From Rhodothermales bacterium (GTDB lineage Bacteria; Bacteroidota; Rhodothermia; Rhodothermales; VXPQ01), in assembly GCA_951812335.1 (NCBI GenBank), contig OX638293.1, positions 1,472,731 through 1,536,730 on the forward strand: DNA of 64,000 nt, given 5' to 3'. The notes beneath the pieces were generated by a model that had not been told where the DNA came from, made no database searches, and saw only the letters and a list, made by a program, of their open reading frames with translations. Made by a program: the position numbers and the translations under genes. Every line of letters begins with the position of its first letter. Positions within the stretch are counted from its first letter, which is position 1. Shown one piece after another: positions 50,984-60,023 of this stretch.

Positions 50984-53677
50984 ATGCGTAACAGGACAAC
51001 ATTATTGGCGCTGGCAGGGATCGTTTTTCTCGCAGGATGCGCCGATTCCGGCAACCGCGACTCGTCCGAGCCGCCGGCCCCGGAACGGTTCACGAAGGTC
51101 GTACTCGACGAAGTGCTCTACGAACCCATGGAACTGGAGCTGCTCGACGATGGGCGCATCCTGTTCGTCGAGCGGCGCGGCGCCGTAAAGATATATGATC
51201 CGGAGACGGGCCAGACCGAGACGATCGCCGAACTGGATGTTTTCATAGAGTTTGAAGAAGGGCTGCTCGGCGTAGCCCTCGATCCCGAGTACGCAGACAA
51301 TCGTTGGGTCTATTTTGCGTATTCCGCGCCGGACGAGACGGTGATACGGGTGGCCCGTTTCGTGCTTGAAGATTCTCAACTCCATATGGAGTCCGAGCGG
51401 GTCCTGTTGGAAATTCCCGTTCAGCGCGACGAGTGCTGCCACGTAGGCGGTTCTCTGGAATTCGGTCCCGAAGGCAACCTGTTCGTGTCCATAGGGGACA
51501 ATACCAATCCGTTTGCTTCAGCTGGCGCTGCCCCGATTGACGAACGCGAGGGCCGCAAGGCCTGGGACGCACAGGGATCCTCCGCCAATACCATGGACCT
51601 GCGCGGGAAGATATTGCGGATTACTCCGGAAGACGACGGATCCTACCGCATTCCGGAAGGCAATCTCTTCGCGGACGATCCAACGAAGGGGCGGCCCGAG
51701 ATCTACGTAATGGGAAACAGAAATCCCTTCCGTATCTCCATTGACCACCGGACAGGTTATCTGTACTGGGGAGAGGTTGGACCTGACGCGGGGGGACCAT
51801 CCGCCGAGAGAGGCGCCATGGGGCATGACGAAGTGAATCAGGCGCGGCAGGCGGGTAACTTCGGCTGGCCGCATTTCGTCGGAAATAACAAGGCCTATCA
51901 CGATTACGATTTCCAGGCGGAAGTTGGGGGAGCGCCTTTCGATCCGGCCGCTCCCGTGAACGACTCTCCCAATAACACGGGATCGGAGATCCTTCCGCCG
52001 GCGCAACCGGCCTTTATCTGGTATCCTTACGAAGCGTCCGAAGAATTTCCGGTTGTGGGAGACGGGGGACGCAACGCCATGGCGGGCCCGGTCTATTATT
52101 ATGACGATTATGCCGATTCCGATCGCAAATTCCCGCGCTATTACGACGGGAAGCTGTTTATCTACGACTGGATGCGGAACTGGATCAATGTCGTCACGAT
52201 GAACGAGGACGGAGACTATGCGGACATGGAGCGGTTCATGCCGACGACCGAGTTCAGCCGCCCGATGGATATGCTCTTCGGCCCCGACGGGGCGCTCTAT
52301 ATGCTCGAATACGGCCAGACCTGGTACGGGCATAATCCGGACGCCCGGCTGTTCCGCATCGAGTATGCGGTCAACAACCGCGGCCCCATTGCGCGTATAT
52401 CGGCGGATCGTCCTATCGGCGCAGCCCCGCTGACCGTGACGCTTTCCGCGGCCGATTCGTTCGATCCGGACGGCGATCCCGTGACCTGGTCCTGGCGCCG
52501 CGAGGGGGATGGGGACGAAATATCCGGCGAGGAGGCCGTCTACTCGTTTGAGGTGCCGGGGACCTACCCGGTAACGCTCACGGCGACCGATAGCGAGGGC
52601 TTAACAGGCACGGAAACCATCGACATTCTCGTGGGCAACGACATACCGGAGGTTCGCCTCGAACTCTCCGGCAACCGCACGTTTTTCCGGGACGGCAGGG
52701 TCATTGAGTACGACGTGGTCGTGACCGACCCGGAAGATGGCGATATTGCCGCCGAGCAGGTCGCCTTTACCATCGATTACCTGCCGCAGGGTAGCGATCT
52801 GACGGTTCAGGCCCAGGGTCACCAGGCAGCGCTGGAGCGCGCTTCGGGGCTTATCGGACCGGCCCTCGTCGAACGGCATACCTGCGGGGCGTGCCATCTC
52901 CAGGCGGATGTATCCATAGGGCCGTCCTTTGCGGCCATTGCCCAAAAGTATCCGGACAACGATGCGTCGCGCGAATATCTCACGGATAAAATCCTTAACG
53001 GCGGCATGGGCGTCTGGGGAGATCGGGCGATGGCGCCGCAGCCGCAGGTTTCCGCCGAGGAAGCGAACCGCATGGCGGACTTCATTCTTGGTCTGGAGAG
53101 CGTAGCCGTACAGGGAGCGACGCTGCCGTTGCAGGGCACGTATGTCACCGACAAGCACAGTGCGGACGAAGAAGAAGGACGCTACTTCCTGGCGGCCTCG
53201 TACACCGATCAGGGGGCGTCGGGTATGCCCCCCCTCACCGGTCGGAGTGTCGTAACGCTGCGGCATCCGAAGTTGCAGGCGGAAGACTATGACGAGGGCG
53301 AAGAGGTTATGGCGTTTCCCATACCGGAGGAGGCGTCCGGGGAGGGCGCCACAGGAGATGTCCTGGCAGGGAATGACGGGGCGTACTTCGTTTTCCGGGA
53401 CATCGATCTTACCGGTATCCGGTCGTTTACCGCGCAGATCGGGACCATGGCCGGGGTAACCACCGGAGGGCGGCTGGACCTGCGCGCTGGCGGCGTGGAC
53501 GGAGAGATGCTCGGCACGTTCGAAGTACCGATACCGAACGAAACCAGCCTGCAGACCTATGAAGTGATGCTTGAGGCAGCCAGCGGTGTGACCGACCTGT
53601 ATTTTGTGTTTTCGGCGGACGAACCGGGCAGACCCTTTCCGGTTTGCTTCATCGACTGGATCTTGGCGGAAAAGTAG
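50984..53677 (+). CDS. PQQ-type sugar dehydrogenase with PKD, cytochrome c and CBM-like domains
   Basis: Exported lipoprotein of 897 residues: MRNRTTLLALAGIVFLAGCAD has a lipobox (LAGC). Domains in order: glucose/sorbosone dehydrogenase beta-propeller (about 40-460; 'EEGLLGVALDPEYADNRWVYFAYSA', 'RDECCHVGGSLEFGPEGNLFVSIGDN', 'GNRNPFRISID'), PKD domain (about 472-560; 'AADSFDPDGDPVTWSW', 'SFEVPGTYPVTLTATDSEG'), a c-type cytochrome domain (HTCGACHLQADVSIGPSF, about 625), and a C-terminal CBM6/carbohydrate-binding-like sandwich from 'HPKLQAEDYDEGEEVMAFP'. The built-in haem lets electrons leave the PQQ site directly. The last ~147 codons are duplicated at 56166-56604. Confidence 0.9.
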   Translation: MRNRTTLLALAGIVFLAGCADSGNRDSSEPPAPERFTKVVLDEVLYEPMELELLDDGRILFVERRGAVKIYDPETGQTETIAELDVFIEFEEGLLGVALDPEYADNRWVYFAYSAPDETVIRVARFVLEDSQLHMESERVLLEIPVQRDECCHVGGSLEFGPEGNLFVSIGDNTNPFASAGAAPIDEREGRKAWDAQGSSANTMDLRGKILRITPEDDGSYRIPEGNLFADDPTKGRPEIYVMGNRNPFRISIDHRTGYLYWGEVGPDAGGPSAERGAMGHDEVNQARQAGNFGWPHFVGNNKAYHDYDFQAEVGGAPFDPAAPVNDSPNNTGSEILPPAQPAFIWYPYEASEEFPVVGDGGRNAMAGPVYYYDDYADSDRKFPRYYDGKLFIYDWMRNWINVVTMNEDGDYADMERFMPTTEFSRPMDMLFGPDGALYMLEYGQTWYGHNPDARLFRIEYAVNNRGPIARISADRPIGAAPLTVTLSAADSFDPDGDPVTWSWRREGDGDEISGEEAVYSFEVPGTYPVTLTATDSEGLTGTETIDILVGNDIPEVRLELSGNRTFFRDGRVIEYDVVVTDPEDGDIAAEQVAFTIDYLPQGSDLTVQAQGHQAALERASGLIGPALVERHTCGACHLQADVSIGPSFAAIAQKYPDNDASREYLTDKILNGGMGVWGDRAMAPQPQVSAEEANRMADFILGLESVAVQGATLPLQGTYVTDKHSADEEEGRYFLAASYTDQGASGMPPLTGRSVVTLRHPKLQAEDYDEGEEVMAFPIPEEASGEGATGDVLAGNDGAYFVFRDIDLTGIRSFTAQIGTMAGVTTGGRLDLRAGGVDGEMLGTFEVPIPNETSLQTYEVMLEAASGVTDLYFVFSADEPGRPFPVCFIDWILAEK

Positions 53678-53694
53678 GGGATTGGGGTTTCGGC

Positions 53695-55095
53695 TCAGAA
53701 CGATATCCGGGCCCCCAGGGCCAGACTACCGCCCGGGTGGATCCTGATCGTTGGCGTAATGGACATGCCCGCCGCAGCGCTCTGACCGGGAATATCCACA
53801 CGTTCCCATCTTTCTGTCCGGATTGATGCGCCGACCAGTGCGCCCACTAAGGTGCCTCCTACGGTTCCAAGCGCAAGTATCGCTATCGCTAAGGAAGCAG
53901 CGACAAGGCCGGCATCGTCCTCTGGATACTCGATTCTACTTGCTGCGAAAAATCCCGCAACCGTGCCCGTGCCAAAGCCGATCGCGGTGCCTTTCAAAAA
54001 ACGCGAGCGGGTGCCCAAACTCCTTTGCAGCCGCACCATATCGGCATACGCTATACTTTGTTCTGTCGAATCTGTAAGGATGGTCAGGGAAACGGCATCG
54101 TATTCCTTCATTCTCCCGATGAGCTCTTCCCCGTTTTCAGTCGTTATCCGCATGCGGTTTTCCAGGGCCGAAAGACCGGGCGGTTGGACGCCGATATCCG
54201 GCCTGATAGCCGAGGCCTTCCGATCGGGAAGATCCGGTACAACAGGCGCGGCGCCCTGACGGGGAATGTCCAGACGCTCCCATCGCTCCCGCCGGATCGC
54301 CGCGCCTGAAATCATGCCGCCCAGGCCGAGCGGCGGGGCGATAACTATCGTCCCCAGCAGCACCCCGGGCTCGCGCAGGATGGCCGCGGCGGCTATGCTG
54401 CCACCCGCACCCACTAACAAACCCATCTTCGCGCCGTCTCTGGAATACGAGCGAATCCCCAGACTTTTTTGCAGCCGCGCCATGTCGGCATACGCTATGC
54501 TTTGTTCTGTAAAGTCTGTAAGGATGGTCAGGGAATCGGTATCGTACCTCTTCAGTTGCCCGGTAAGCTTCTCTCCGTTTTCGGTCGTTATTCGCATGCG
54601 ATTTTCCAGGGCCGAAAGATCGGGCGGTTGGACGCCAATAACCGGCGTAACAGGCGCGGCGCTCTGACCGGGAATATCCAGACGTTCCCAGTGCTCTCGC
54701 CTGATCACCGCGTTGACCAAGCCGCCCGTCCCTCCAAAAAGACCTATCCCGGCCACTGTTGCGAATTGGTCGAAGGTTCCCGTGACGCTACTTGCTGCGA
54801 CAAGCCCCCCCGCAACCACACCAGCGCTCAGGCCGATCAGGATGCGTTTCGTATAACGCGAGCGTCCCCCCAGGCTCCTTTTCAGCCGCGCCATATCGGC
54901 ATACGCTATGCTTAATTCTGTCGAGTTTGTAAGAAGTATCAAAGAATCGGCATTGTACCCCTTCAGTTGCCCGGTGAATTTCTCTCCATCTTCAGTTTTT
55001 ATCCGCATGCGGTCTCCGATGAACTGCGCATGCGCAGGGTGCGCAAGGAAAAGTATCGCTCCAAGGGTCAGGGTTAGCCAGGCGTTTCTTTGCAT
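53695..55095 (-). CDS. triple-repeat glycine-zipper membrane protein A
   Basis: 466 residues after a signal peptide (MQRNAWLTLTLGAILFLAHPAHAQ). The body has three tandem ~145-residue units, each starting R-M-R-I-x-T-E-x-G-E-x-x-x-G-x-x-K-x-Y-(12)-T-E-x-S-I-A-Y-A-D-M-x-R-L, then R-S-x-G-x-R-S, a Gly-rich pair of hydrophobic helices (e.g. GLSAVVAGGLVAASS-like), and ending R-x-x-x-W-E-R-x-D-I-P-x-Q-x-A-A. Single-unit relatives are probably known as hypothetical proteins in Rhodothermota. Function is unknown; a periplasm-facing beta part plus membrane hairpins is inferred. It is convergent with the PQQ-type dehydrogenase gene. Confidence 0.75.
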   Translation of the reverse strand: MQRNAWLTLTLGAILFLAHPAHAQFIGDRMRIKTEDGEKFTGQLKGYNADSLILLTNSTELSIAYADMARLKRSLGGRSRYTKRILIGLSAGVVAGGLVAASSVTGTFDQFATVAGIGLFGGTGGLVNAVIRREHWERLDIPGQSAAPVTPVIGVQPPDLSALENRMRITTENGEKLTGQLKRYDTDSLTILTDFTEQSIAYADMARLQKSLGIRSYSRDGAKMGLLVGAGGSIAAAAILREPGVLLGTIVIAPPLGLGGMISGAAIRRERWERLDIPRQGAAPVVPDLPDRKASAIRPDIGVQPPGLSALENRMRITTENGEELIGRMKEYDAVSLTILTDSTEQSIAYADMVRLQRSLGTRSRFLKGTAIGFGTGTVAGFFAASRIEYPEDDAGLVAASLAIAILALGTVGGTLVGALVGASIRTERWERVDIPGQSAAAGMSITPTIRIHPGGSLALGARISF

Positions 55096-55522
55096 CGTTG
55101 TGCTCCGGTTGGAAAGGGTTCGTAAAATCCGGATCGTTTTATACGTGCACTGGCGCGTCGGGGTATGTCGTCCTGATGATGTGGCTTGTGTTAGCAGGAT
55201 ACGTTGTCGGGGTGTGCTTGTCAAGCCGCGGGGGTGTCAGGCAGCAGTGCTGACGTCGTCAATGCAGGCGTGGTGGCCTGCAGTGAGCAGCGCATGGTCA
55301 TTTTTTCAAGGACCTTCTATGCATTGCCTGACGAGATATAACACAATGCTTATGTCAATATCATGATTTAATATTGGAATTGACATGATCGATTATCAAC
55401 TTTTTCCGGATAATCCGATCATAAAGCAAGAATAATCCGTAGTAAACAACGCTAACCACTAACCCTGTAGCGGTCCGTTTTACTGCCCGTACCGCCACGC
55501 GCAGGGGCTTCCGTGCCGAGCC
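55096..55522. other. duplication-scar region upstream of triple-repeat gene A
   Basis: No gene. 55096-55240 matches the leader of the paralogue (58023-58210). 55321-55388 matches 59772-59840. 55405-55450 (CGGATAATCCG...AATAATCCGTA) matches the operator region of the nucleotidyltransferase gene at 61548-61590. It thus carries joined remnants of intergenic regions whose genes are missing from this copy of the duplication. Confidence 0.7.
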
Positions 55523-56163
55523 TCAATACCCTGCCGCCGCATCGTCTCCTCTCGGATCGGCCCCGCCCCGATACAACACGCCTTCCGTGTCCCGGCGCAC
55601 CACAATGCCGTCCGCTCGTCCCCAGGCGCCGTTGTTATCCAGGGTCCAGCCCCGGCGCTCCAGCCCGCGCCGGGCGTCTTCGGAAAGCGCCTGCGCTTCG
55701 TAGAACAACACATCCGGAAGCCACTGGTGGTGAATCCGGGGGGCCGCTACCGCCTCCTGGATGTTCATTCCGTGGTCGATCACGTTCAGCATCACCTCGA
55801 ATACCGTCGTGATGATGCGCCCTCCCCCAGGCGATCCGATCACCATGAATAGTTCTCCGGAGGGATCCTCCACGATGGTGGGCGTCATGGACGATAACAT
55901 GCGCTTGCCCGGCTCGATAGCGTTGGCCTCCGAGCCCAGCAGCCCGAACATGTTGGGTGCTCCCAGCTTGGCGGAGAAATCGTCCATTTCGTTGTTCATG
56001 AAGAAGCCGGCGCCGTCCACCACCACCTTCGATCCGTAGCTGCCGTTGATCGTGGTGGTTACGCTGACGGCCTGCCCGTCCGCGTCCACTACGGAATAAT
56101 GCGTGGTTTCGGACGATTCGAAGGCAAGCGGGTCCCCGTACGACACGGCTGCGCTGGAATCCG
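55523..56163 (-). pseudogene. truncated gamma-glutamyltransferase copy (3' part)
   Basis: About 210 codons nearly identical to the 3' end of the full ggt at 61674-62316, including the small-subunit start 'SSETTHYSVVDADGQAVSVTT' with the nucleophile Thr and 'GSPGGGRIITTVFEVMLNVIDHGMN'. The large-subunit part is absent; upstream sequence changes abruptly at 56165-56169 into the duplicated dehydrogenase gene, with the 5-bp overlap CCGGT. A start ATG (56146) exists, but without signal peptide and large subunit it cannot be a normal autoprocessed enzyme. Confidence 0.88.
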
Positions 56164-56164
56164 C

Positions 56165-56604
56165 CCGGTCGGAGTGTCGTAACCCTGCGGCATCCGAAGT
56201 TGCAGGCGGAAGACTATGACGAGGGCGAAGAGGTTATGGCGTTTCCCATACCGGAGGAGGCGTCCGGGGAGGGCGCCACAGGAGATGTCCTGGCAGGGAA
56301 TGACGGGGCGTACTTCGTTTTCCGGGACATCGATCTTACCGGTATCCGGTCGTTTACCGCGCAGATCGGAACCATGGCCGGGGTAACCACGGGAGGGCGG
56401 CTGGGCCTGCGCGTCGGCGGCGTGGACGGGGAGCTTCTCGGCACGTTCGAAGTACCGATACCGAACGAAACCAGCCTGCAGACCTATGAAGTGAGGCTTG
56501 AGGCAGCCAGCGGCATGACCGACCTGTATTTTGTGTTTGCGGCGGACGAACCGGGCAGACCCTTTCCGGTTTGCTTCATCGACTGGATCTTGGCGGAACA
56601 GTAG
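56165..56604 (+). pseudogene. truncated copy of the PQQ-type dehydrogenase 3' end
   Basis: Matches 53238-53677 with few differences and encodes only the C-terminal carbohydrate-binding-like sandwich (MQAEDYDEGEEVMAFPIPEE... to the end). One change near its start (GTAACGCTG to GTAACCCTG) is visible. It has an in-frame ATG at 56200 but no signal peptide or ribosome site of note. Kept as an open frame of 134 codons, so decay is recent or selection has not removed it. Confidence 0.85.
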
Positions 56605-56621
56605 GGGATTGGGGTTTCGGC

Positions 56622-58022
56622 TCAGAACGATATCCGGGCCCCCAGGGCCAGACTACCGCCCGGGTGGATCCTGATCGTTGGCGTAATGGACATGCCCGAC
56701 GCGGCGCTCTGACCGGGAATATCCACACGTTCCCATCTTTCTGTCCGGATTGATGCGCCGACTATTGCGCCCAATAAGGTGCCTCCTCCGGTTCCAAGCA
56801 AAAAGCTTCCTATCGCTGCGAAAGCCTCGACGACACCGGCTTCCGTCGATTGCTCGATGTTACTTGCTGCATGAGCCCCCAAAAACATGCCGGCGCCTAA
56901 ACCGATCAAAGTACCTTTTATAAAATGCGAGCGGACCCCCAGACTCCTTTGTAGCCTGGCCATATCGGCATACGCTATGCTTATTTCTGTCGAGTCTGTA
57001 AGGATGGTCAGGAAATAGGCATCGTATCCCTTCTGTCGCCCGATGAGTTTTTCTCCGTTTTCGGTCGTGATCCGCAGGCGGATCTCCAGCGCCGAACGAT
57101 TGTCCGGGTAGTCGTCAATGCCCGCCCTAACGGATGCGATATCCTGATCGGGAATATCCGGCATAACAGATATCGCGCCCTGGTCGGAAATATCCACACG
57201 TTCCCACCTCTCTCGCATGATTAATCTACCTATAACCATACCCCCTACGCTGGTCATAGGTGTGAAAAGACCTATCCCAACCAGTGCCGCCCAAGGATCG
57301 CGCAGGATGGCTCCTACGGCTATGCTGCCTCCCACGCCCACTGTCAAACCTATCCTGGCGCCGTCTCTATAATACGAGCGGATTCCCAGGCTTTTTTGCA
57401 GCCGCGCCATGTCGGCATACGCTATGCTTTGTTCTGTAAAGTCTGTAAGGATGGTCAGGGAATCGGTATCGTACCTCTTCAGTTGCCCGGTAAGCTTCTC
57501 TCCGTTTTCGGTCGTTATTCGCATGCGATTTTCCAGGGCCGAAAGATCGGGCGGTTGGACGCCAATAACCGGCGTAACAGGCGCGGCGCTCTGACCGGGA
57601 ATATCCAGACGTTCCCAGTGCTCCCGCCTGATCACCGCGTTGACCAAGCCGCCCGTCCCTCCAAAAAGACCTATCCCGGCCACTGTTGCGAATTGGTCGA
57701 AGGTTCCCGTGACGCTACTTGCTGCGACAAGCCCCCCCGCAACCACACCAGCGCCTAAGCCGATCAGTACGCGTCGCTTATAACGCGAGCGCCCTCCCAG
57801 ACTCCTTTTCAGCCGCGTCATATCGGTATACGCTATGCTTATTTCTGTCGATTTTGTAAGGAGTATCAAAGAATCGGCATTGTACCCCTTCAGTTGCCCG
57901 GTGAATTTCTCTCCATCTTCAGTTTTTATCCGCATGCGGTCTCCGATGAGCTGCGCATGCGCAGGGTGCGCAAGGAAAAGTATCGCCCCAAGGGTCAGAA
58001 TTAGCAATGCTTTTCTTTTCAT
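56622..58022 (-). CDS. triple-repeat glycine-zipper membrane protein B
   Basis: 466 residues, paralogue of the protein at 53695-55095, same signal peptide type (MKRKALLILTLGAILFLAHPAHAQ) and same three-unit body. Units 1 and 2 and the C-terminus are nearly identical to protein A at DNA level (for example 57400-57690 with 54475-54765), whereas the join of units 2 and 3 and the Gly-rich segments have diverged, a mosaic pattern that points to gene conversion or selection. It keeps a full reading frame, so both copies are probably expressed. Confidence 0.75.
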   Translation of the reverse strand: MKRKALLILTLGAILFLAHPAHAQLIGDRMRIKTEDGEKFTGQLKGYNADSLILLTKSTEISIAYTDMTRLKRSLGGRSRYKRRVLIGLGAGVVAGGLVAASSVTGTFDQFATVAGIGLFGGTGGLVNAVIRREHWERLDIPGQSAAPVTPVIGVQPPDLSALENRMRITTENGEKLTGQLKRYDTDSLTILTDFTEQSIAYADMARLQKSLGIRSYYRDGARIGLTVGVGGSIAVGAILRDPWAALVGIGLFTPMTSVGGMVIGRLIMRERWERVDISDQGAISVMPDIPDQDIASVRAGIDDYPDNRSALEIRLRITTENGEKLIGRQKGYDAYFLTILTDSTEISIAYADMARLQRSLGVRSHFIKGTLIGLGAGMFLGAHAASNIEQSTEAGVVEAFAAIGSFLLGTGGGTLLGAIVGASIRTERWERVDIPGQSAASGMSITPTIRIHPGGSLALGARISF

Positions 58023-58349
58023 CGTAGCGTTCCGGTTGCAAAGGGTTCGCAAAATTCGGGTGGTGCTGCTGTAATGTACTGGTTTAATGTAATTGGCGCG
58101 TCGGGGTATGTCGAGCTGGCGGGCGGCTTTGTAAGGATATTCCGAGCGAAGCGATTTTTCTCAGCGTATCCGTACGTAGAGTACGCGGTCGGGGATGGGT
58201 TGTCAAGCATGATCTCTCATACCCATTGTTTCGTTCGTCCATTGACTTCCCGGGGGCGTTGCTATTTATTACCCGTATACCTGCATCCCGAAACCCGGCG
58301 TCGGGACCAGGGATTATCGGCGGTTTCACGTACAATGGGGGGACGAAAC
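58023..58349. other. 327-bp leader region with hairpin related to the dispersed repeat
   Basis: Contains AAGGATATTCCGAGCGAAGC (58132-58151), then a close inverted counterpart CTCAGCGTATCCGTA (58160-58174), resembling the dispersed repeat family. The remainder matches the leader of triple-repeat gene A or holds no recognisable feature. Confidence 0.45.
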
Positions 58350-59699
58350 ATGATCTACTGGCTTGCAAAGGCAAAAAGGGCTCTATGTTCAAGGCATGCC
58401 GCCCTTGTGTGCTTAACCTGTACGGTTTTGTTCTTCCCTGGGGCTTTTCTTTCGACGCCGCTCTTTGGGCAGATCTTTTGGGATAACCTTGGCATGGGGC
58501 CGGACTTTGCGCATCCCAAAAGCCTTGTGATAGAGGCCGACGGGAGTTTTGTGATAGGAGCTTCTCCCCGGTGGGGACGCTGGTCGTCGATATTTCGGAT
58601 CGATCCGGTCAGCGGCGACCGCATGATCGTATCGGATGACACCACCGGAAGCGGCCCGGATCTTCGGTATCCCGGCGACCTTGTGGTAGAGGCCGACAGC
58701 AGCATAGTGGCGCTGGATTTGTGGCGAAAAGCAGTGGTCCGGATTGACCCGGTCACTGGCGACCGCACCATCGTATCGGATGATACCACTGGCGGTGGGC
58801 CGGTTTTTTCGTCACCTCGTGGTCTTGCGATAGAGGCCGACGGGAGTCTGGTGGTAGTAGAGAAGCGCGTGTTGAAAAGGGTTGACCCGGTCACTGGCGA
58901 GCGCACGATCATATCGGGTCATACTACCGGCAGCGGGCCAAATCTTATATCTTCTTTTGCCCTTGCAGTAGACGCCGATAACAGTATAGTGGTGTTGGAC
59001 AGGAGCCGAAAAGCAGTCATGCGGATTGACCCGGTCACTGGCAACCGCATGATCGTATCGGATGAAACTACCGGCAGCGGGCCGGTTTTTTTGTCGCCCG
59101 CCGCTGTTGCGATAGAAGCCGATGGCAGTCTGGTGGTGACAGATGAGCAACATTTGTTTCGCAGAGGGGTGTCGGCGGTGGTACGGATTGACCCGGTCAG
59201 CGGCGATCGCGTGATCGTATCGAATGACACGACGGGCATCGGGCCGATTCTTTGGGCGCTCGCCGCTCTTGCGATAGAGGCCGATAGCAGTCTGGTGGTG
59301 GCGAATCATTACGACGGTGCAATATTTGATGCGGTGGCGGCGGATTTGATGCGGATCGATCCGGTCAGCGGCGACCGAACGGTCTTCTCAGCCAGTTCGT
59401 TCGGGATCGGCGTCGAAGACGAGGTAGAAGTGCCGGAGCGTTTCTCGTTAACGGGGGCCTATCCTAATCCATTTCAGGCCACGACGCGCATTGGATATGA
59501 ATTACAGTCCCCTTACCCCGTCGAACTGGCGGTCTACGATGCATCGGGTCGTCAGGTGGAGGTGCTGGTTTCATTGACGCAGCCGGCGGGCCTGTACGAA
59601 GCGAGCTTCGAGGCGAAGGGATTGCCGAACGGGGTGTATTTTTACCGCCTGTCCGCAGGATCTTCCACCCAAACCGGCCAGATGGTGCTTTTTCGGTGA
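58350..59699 (+). CDS. secreted repeat protein with type IX sorting domain
   Basis: 449 residues; GGGGGGACGA lies just before ATG 58350. A signal peptide/anchor (ALVCLTCTVLFFPGAFLSTPLFGQ) is followed by about seven ~50-residue repeats with the consensus 'IEADGSLVV...V.RIDPVTGDRTIVSDDTTGSGP.F', each probably a propeller blade of NHL/SMP-30 kind. The C-terminus 'FSLTGAYPNPFQATTRIGYEL...YDASGRQVEVLV...GLPNGVYFYRLSAG' is a clear type IX secretion sorting domain (Por_Secre_tail), so the protein is released or attached at the surface. The ligand is unknown. Confidence 0.88.
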   Translation: MIYWLAKAKRALCSRHAALVCLTCTVLFFPGAFLSTPLFGQIFWDNLGMGPDFAHPKSLVIEADGSFVIGASPRWGRWSSIFRIDPVSGDRMIVSDDTTGSGPDLRYPGDLVVEADSSIVALDLWRKAVVRIDPVTGDRTIVSDDTTGGGPVFSSPRGLAIEADGSLVVVEKRVLKRVDPVTGERTIISGHTTGSGPNLISSFALAVDADNSIVVLDRSRKAVMRIDPVTGNRMIVSDETTGSGPVFLSPAAVAIEADGSLVVTDEQHLFRRGVSAVVRIDPVSGDRVIVSNDTTGIGPILWALAALAIEADSSLVVANHYDGAIFDAVAADLMRIDPVSGDRTVFSASSFGIGVEDEVEVPERFSLTGAYPNPFQATTRIGYELQSPYPVELAVYDASGRQVEVLVSLTQPAGLYEASFEAKGLPNGVYFYRLSAGSSTQTGQMVLFR

Positions 59700-60023
59700 G
59701 CGGGCGCAGGGGGTAACCTTGTGAGCGTTTCAGAACGATATTCGGCCGCCCGGGCCAAGCGACCGGTCGGGGCATTGCCTAAGGGGATATAATCCAATGA
59801 TTATTGTCAATATCATTATTAAATATTGAAATTGACATGACGCCTCATTTGTTACCTGCTCGGTATTCGCGACGGCGCCACACTGGAGCGACATCCGTTG
59901 CGCGGGGCCATTTTCGAATCGTTCGTGGCGGCGTGCTGGTGTACGGCGGGGGCGAGTGCTTCGCCCTGAGGGATTATCGGGTACTGCCCTGGTTTTTGAG
60001 GTGATGGGGATGGTCGGGTGTTC
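59700..60023. other. 324-bp intergenic region with a third triple-repeat gene relic
   Basis: 59728-59771 (TCAGAACGATATTCGGCCGC...) matches the last codons and stop of triple-repeat genes A and B on the minus strand but has indels, so it is a relic. 59772-59840 matches 55321-55388. A 66-codon plus frame (59804-60004) is not supported by other evidence. Confidence 0.55.

Noticed and set aside
59804-60004. 66-codon plus frame as a gene
   Set aside because: Part of it is duplicated intergenic DNA shared with 55321-55388, and no ribosome site or family pattern is seen.
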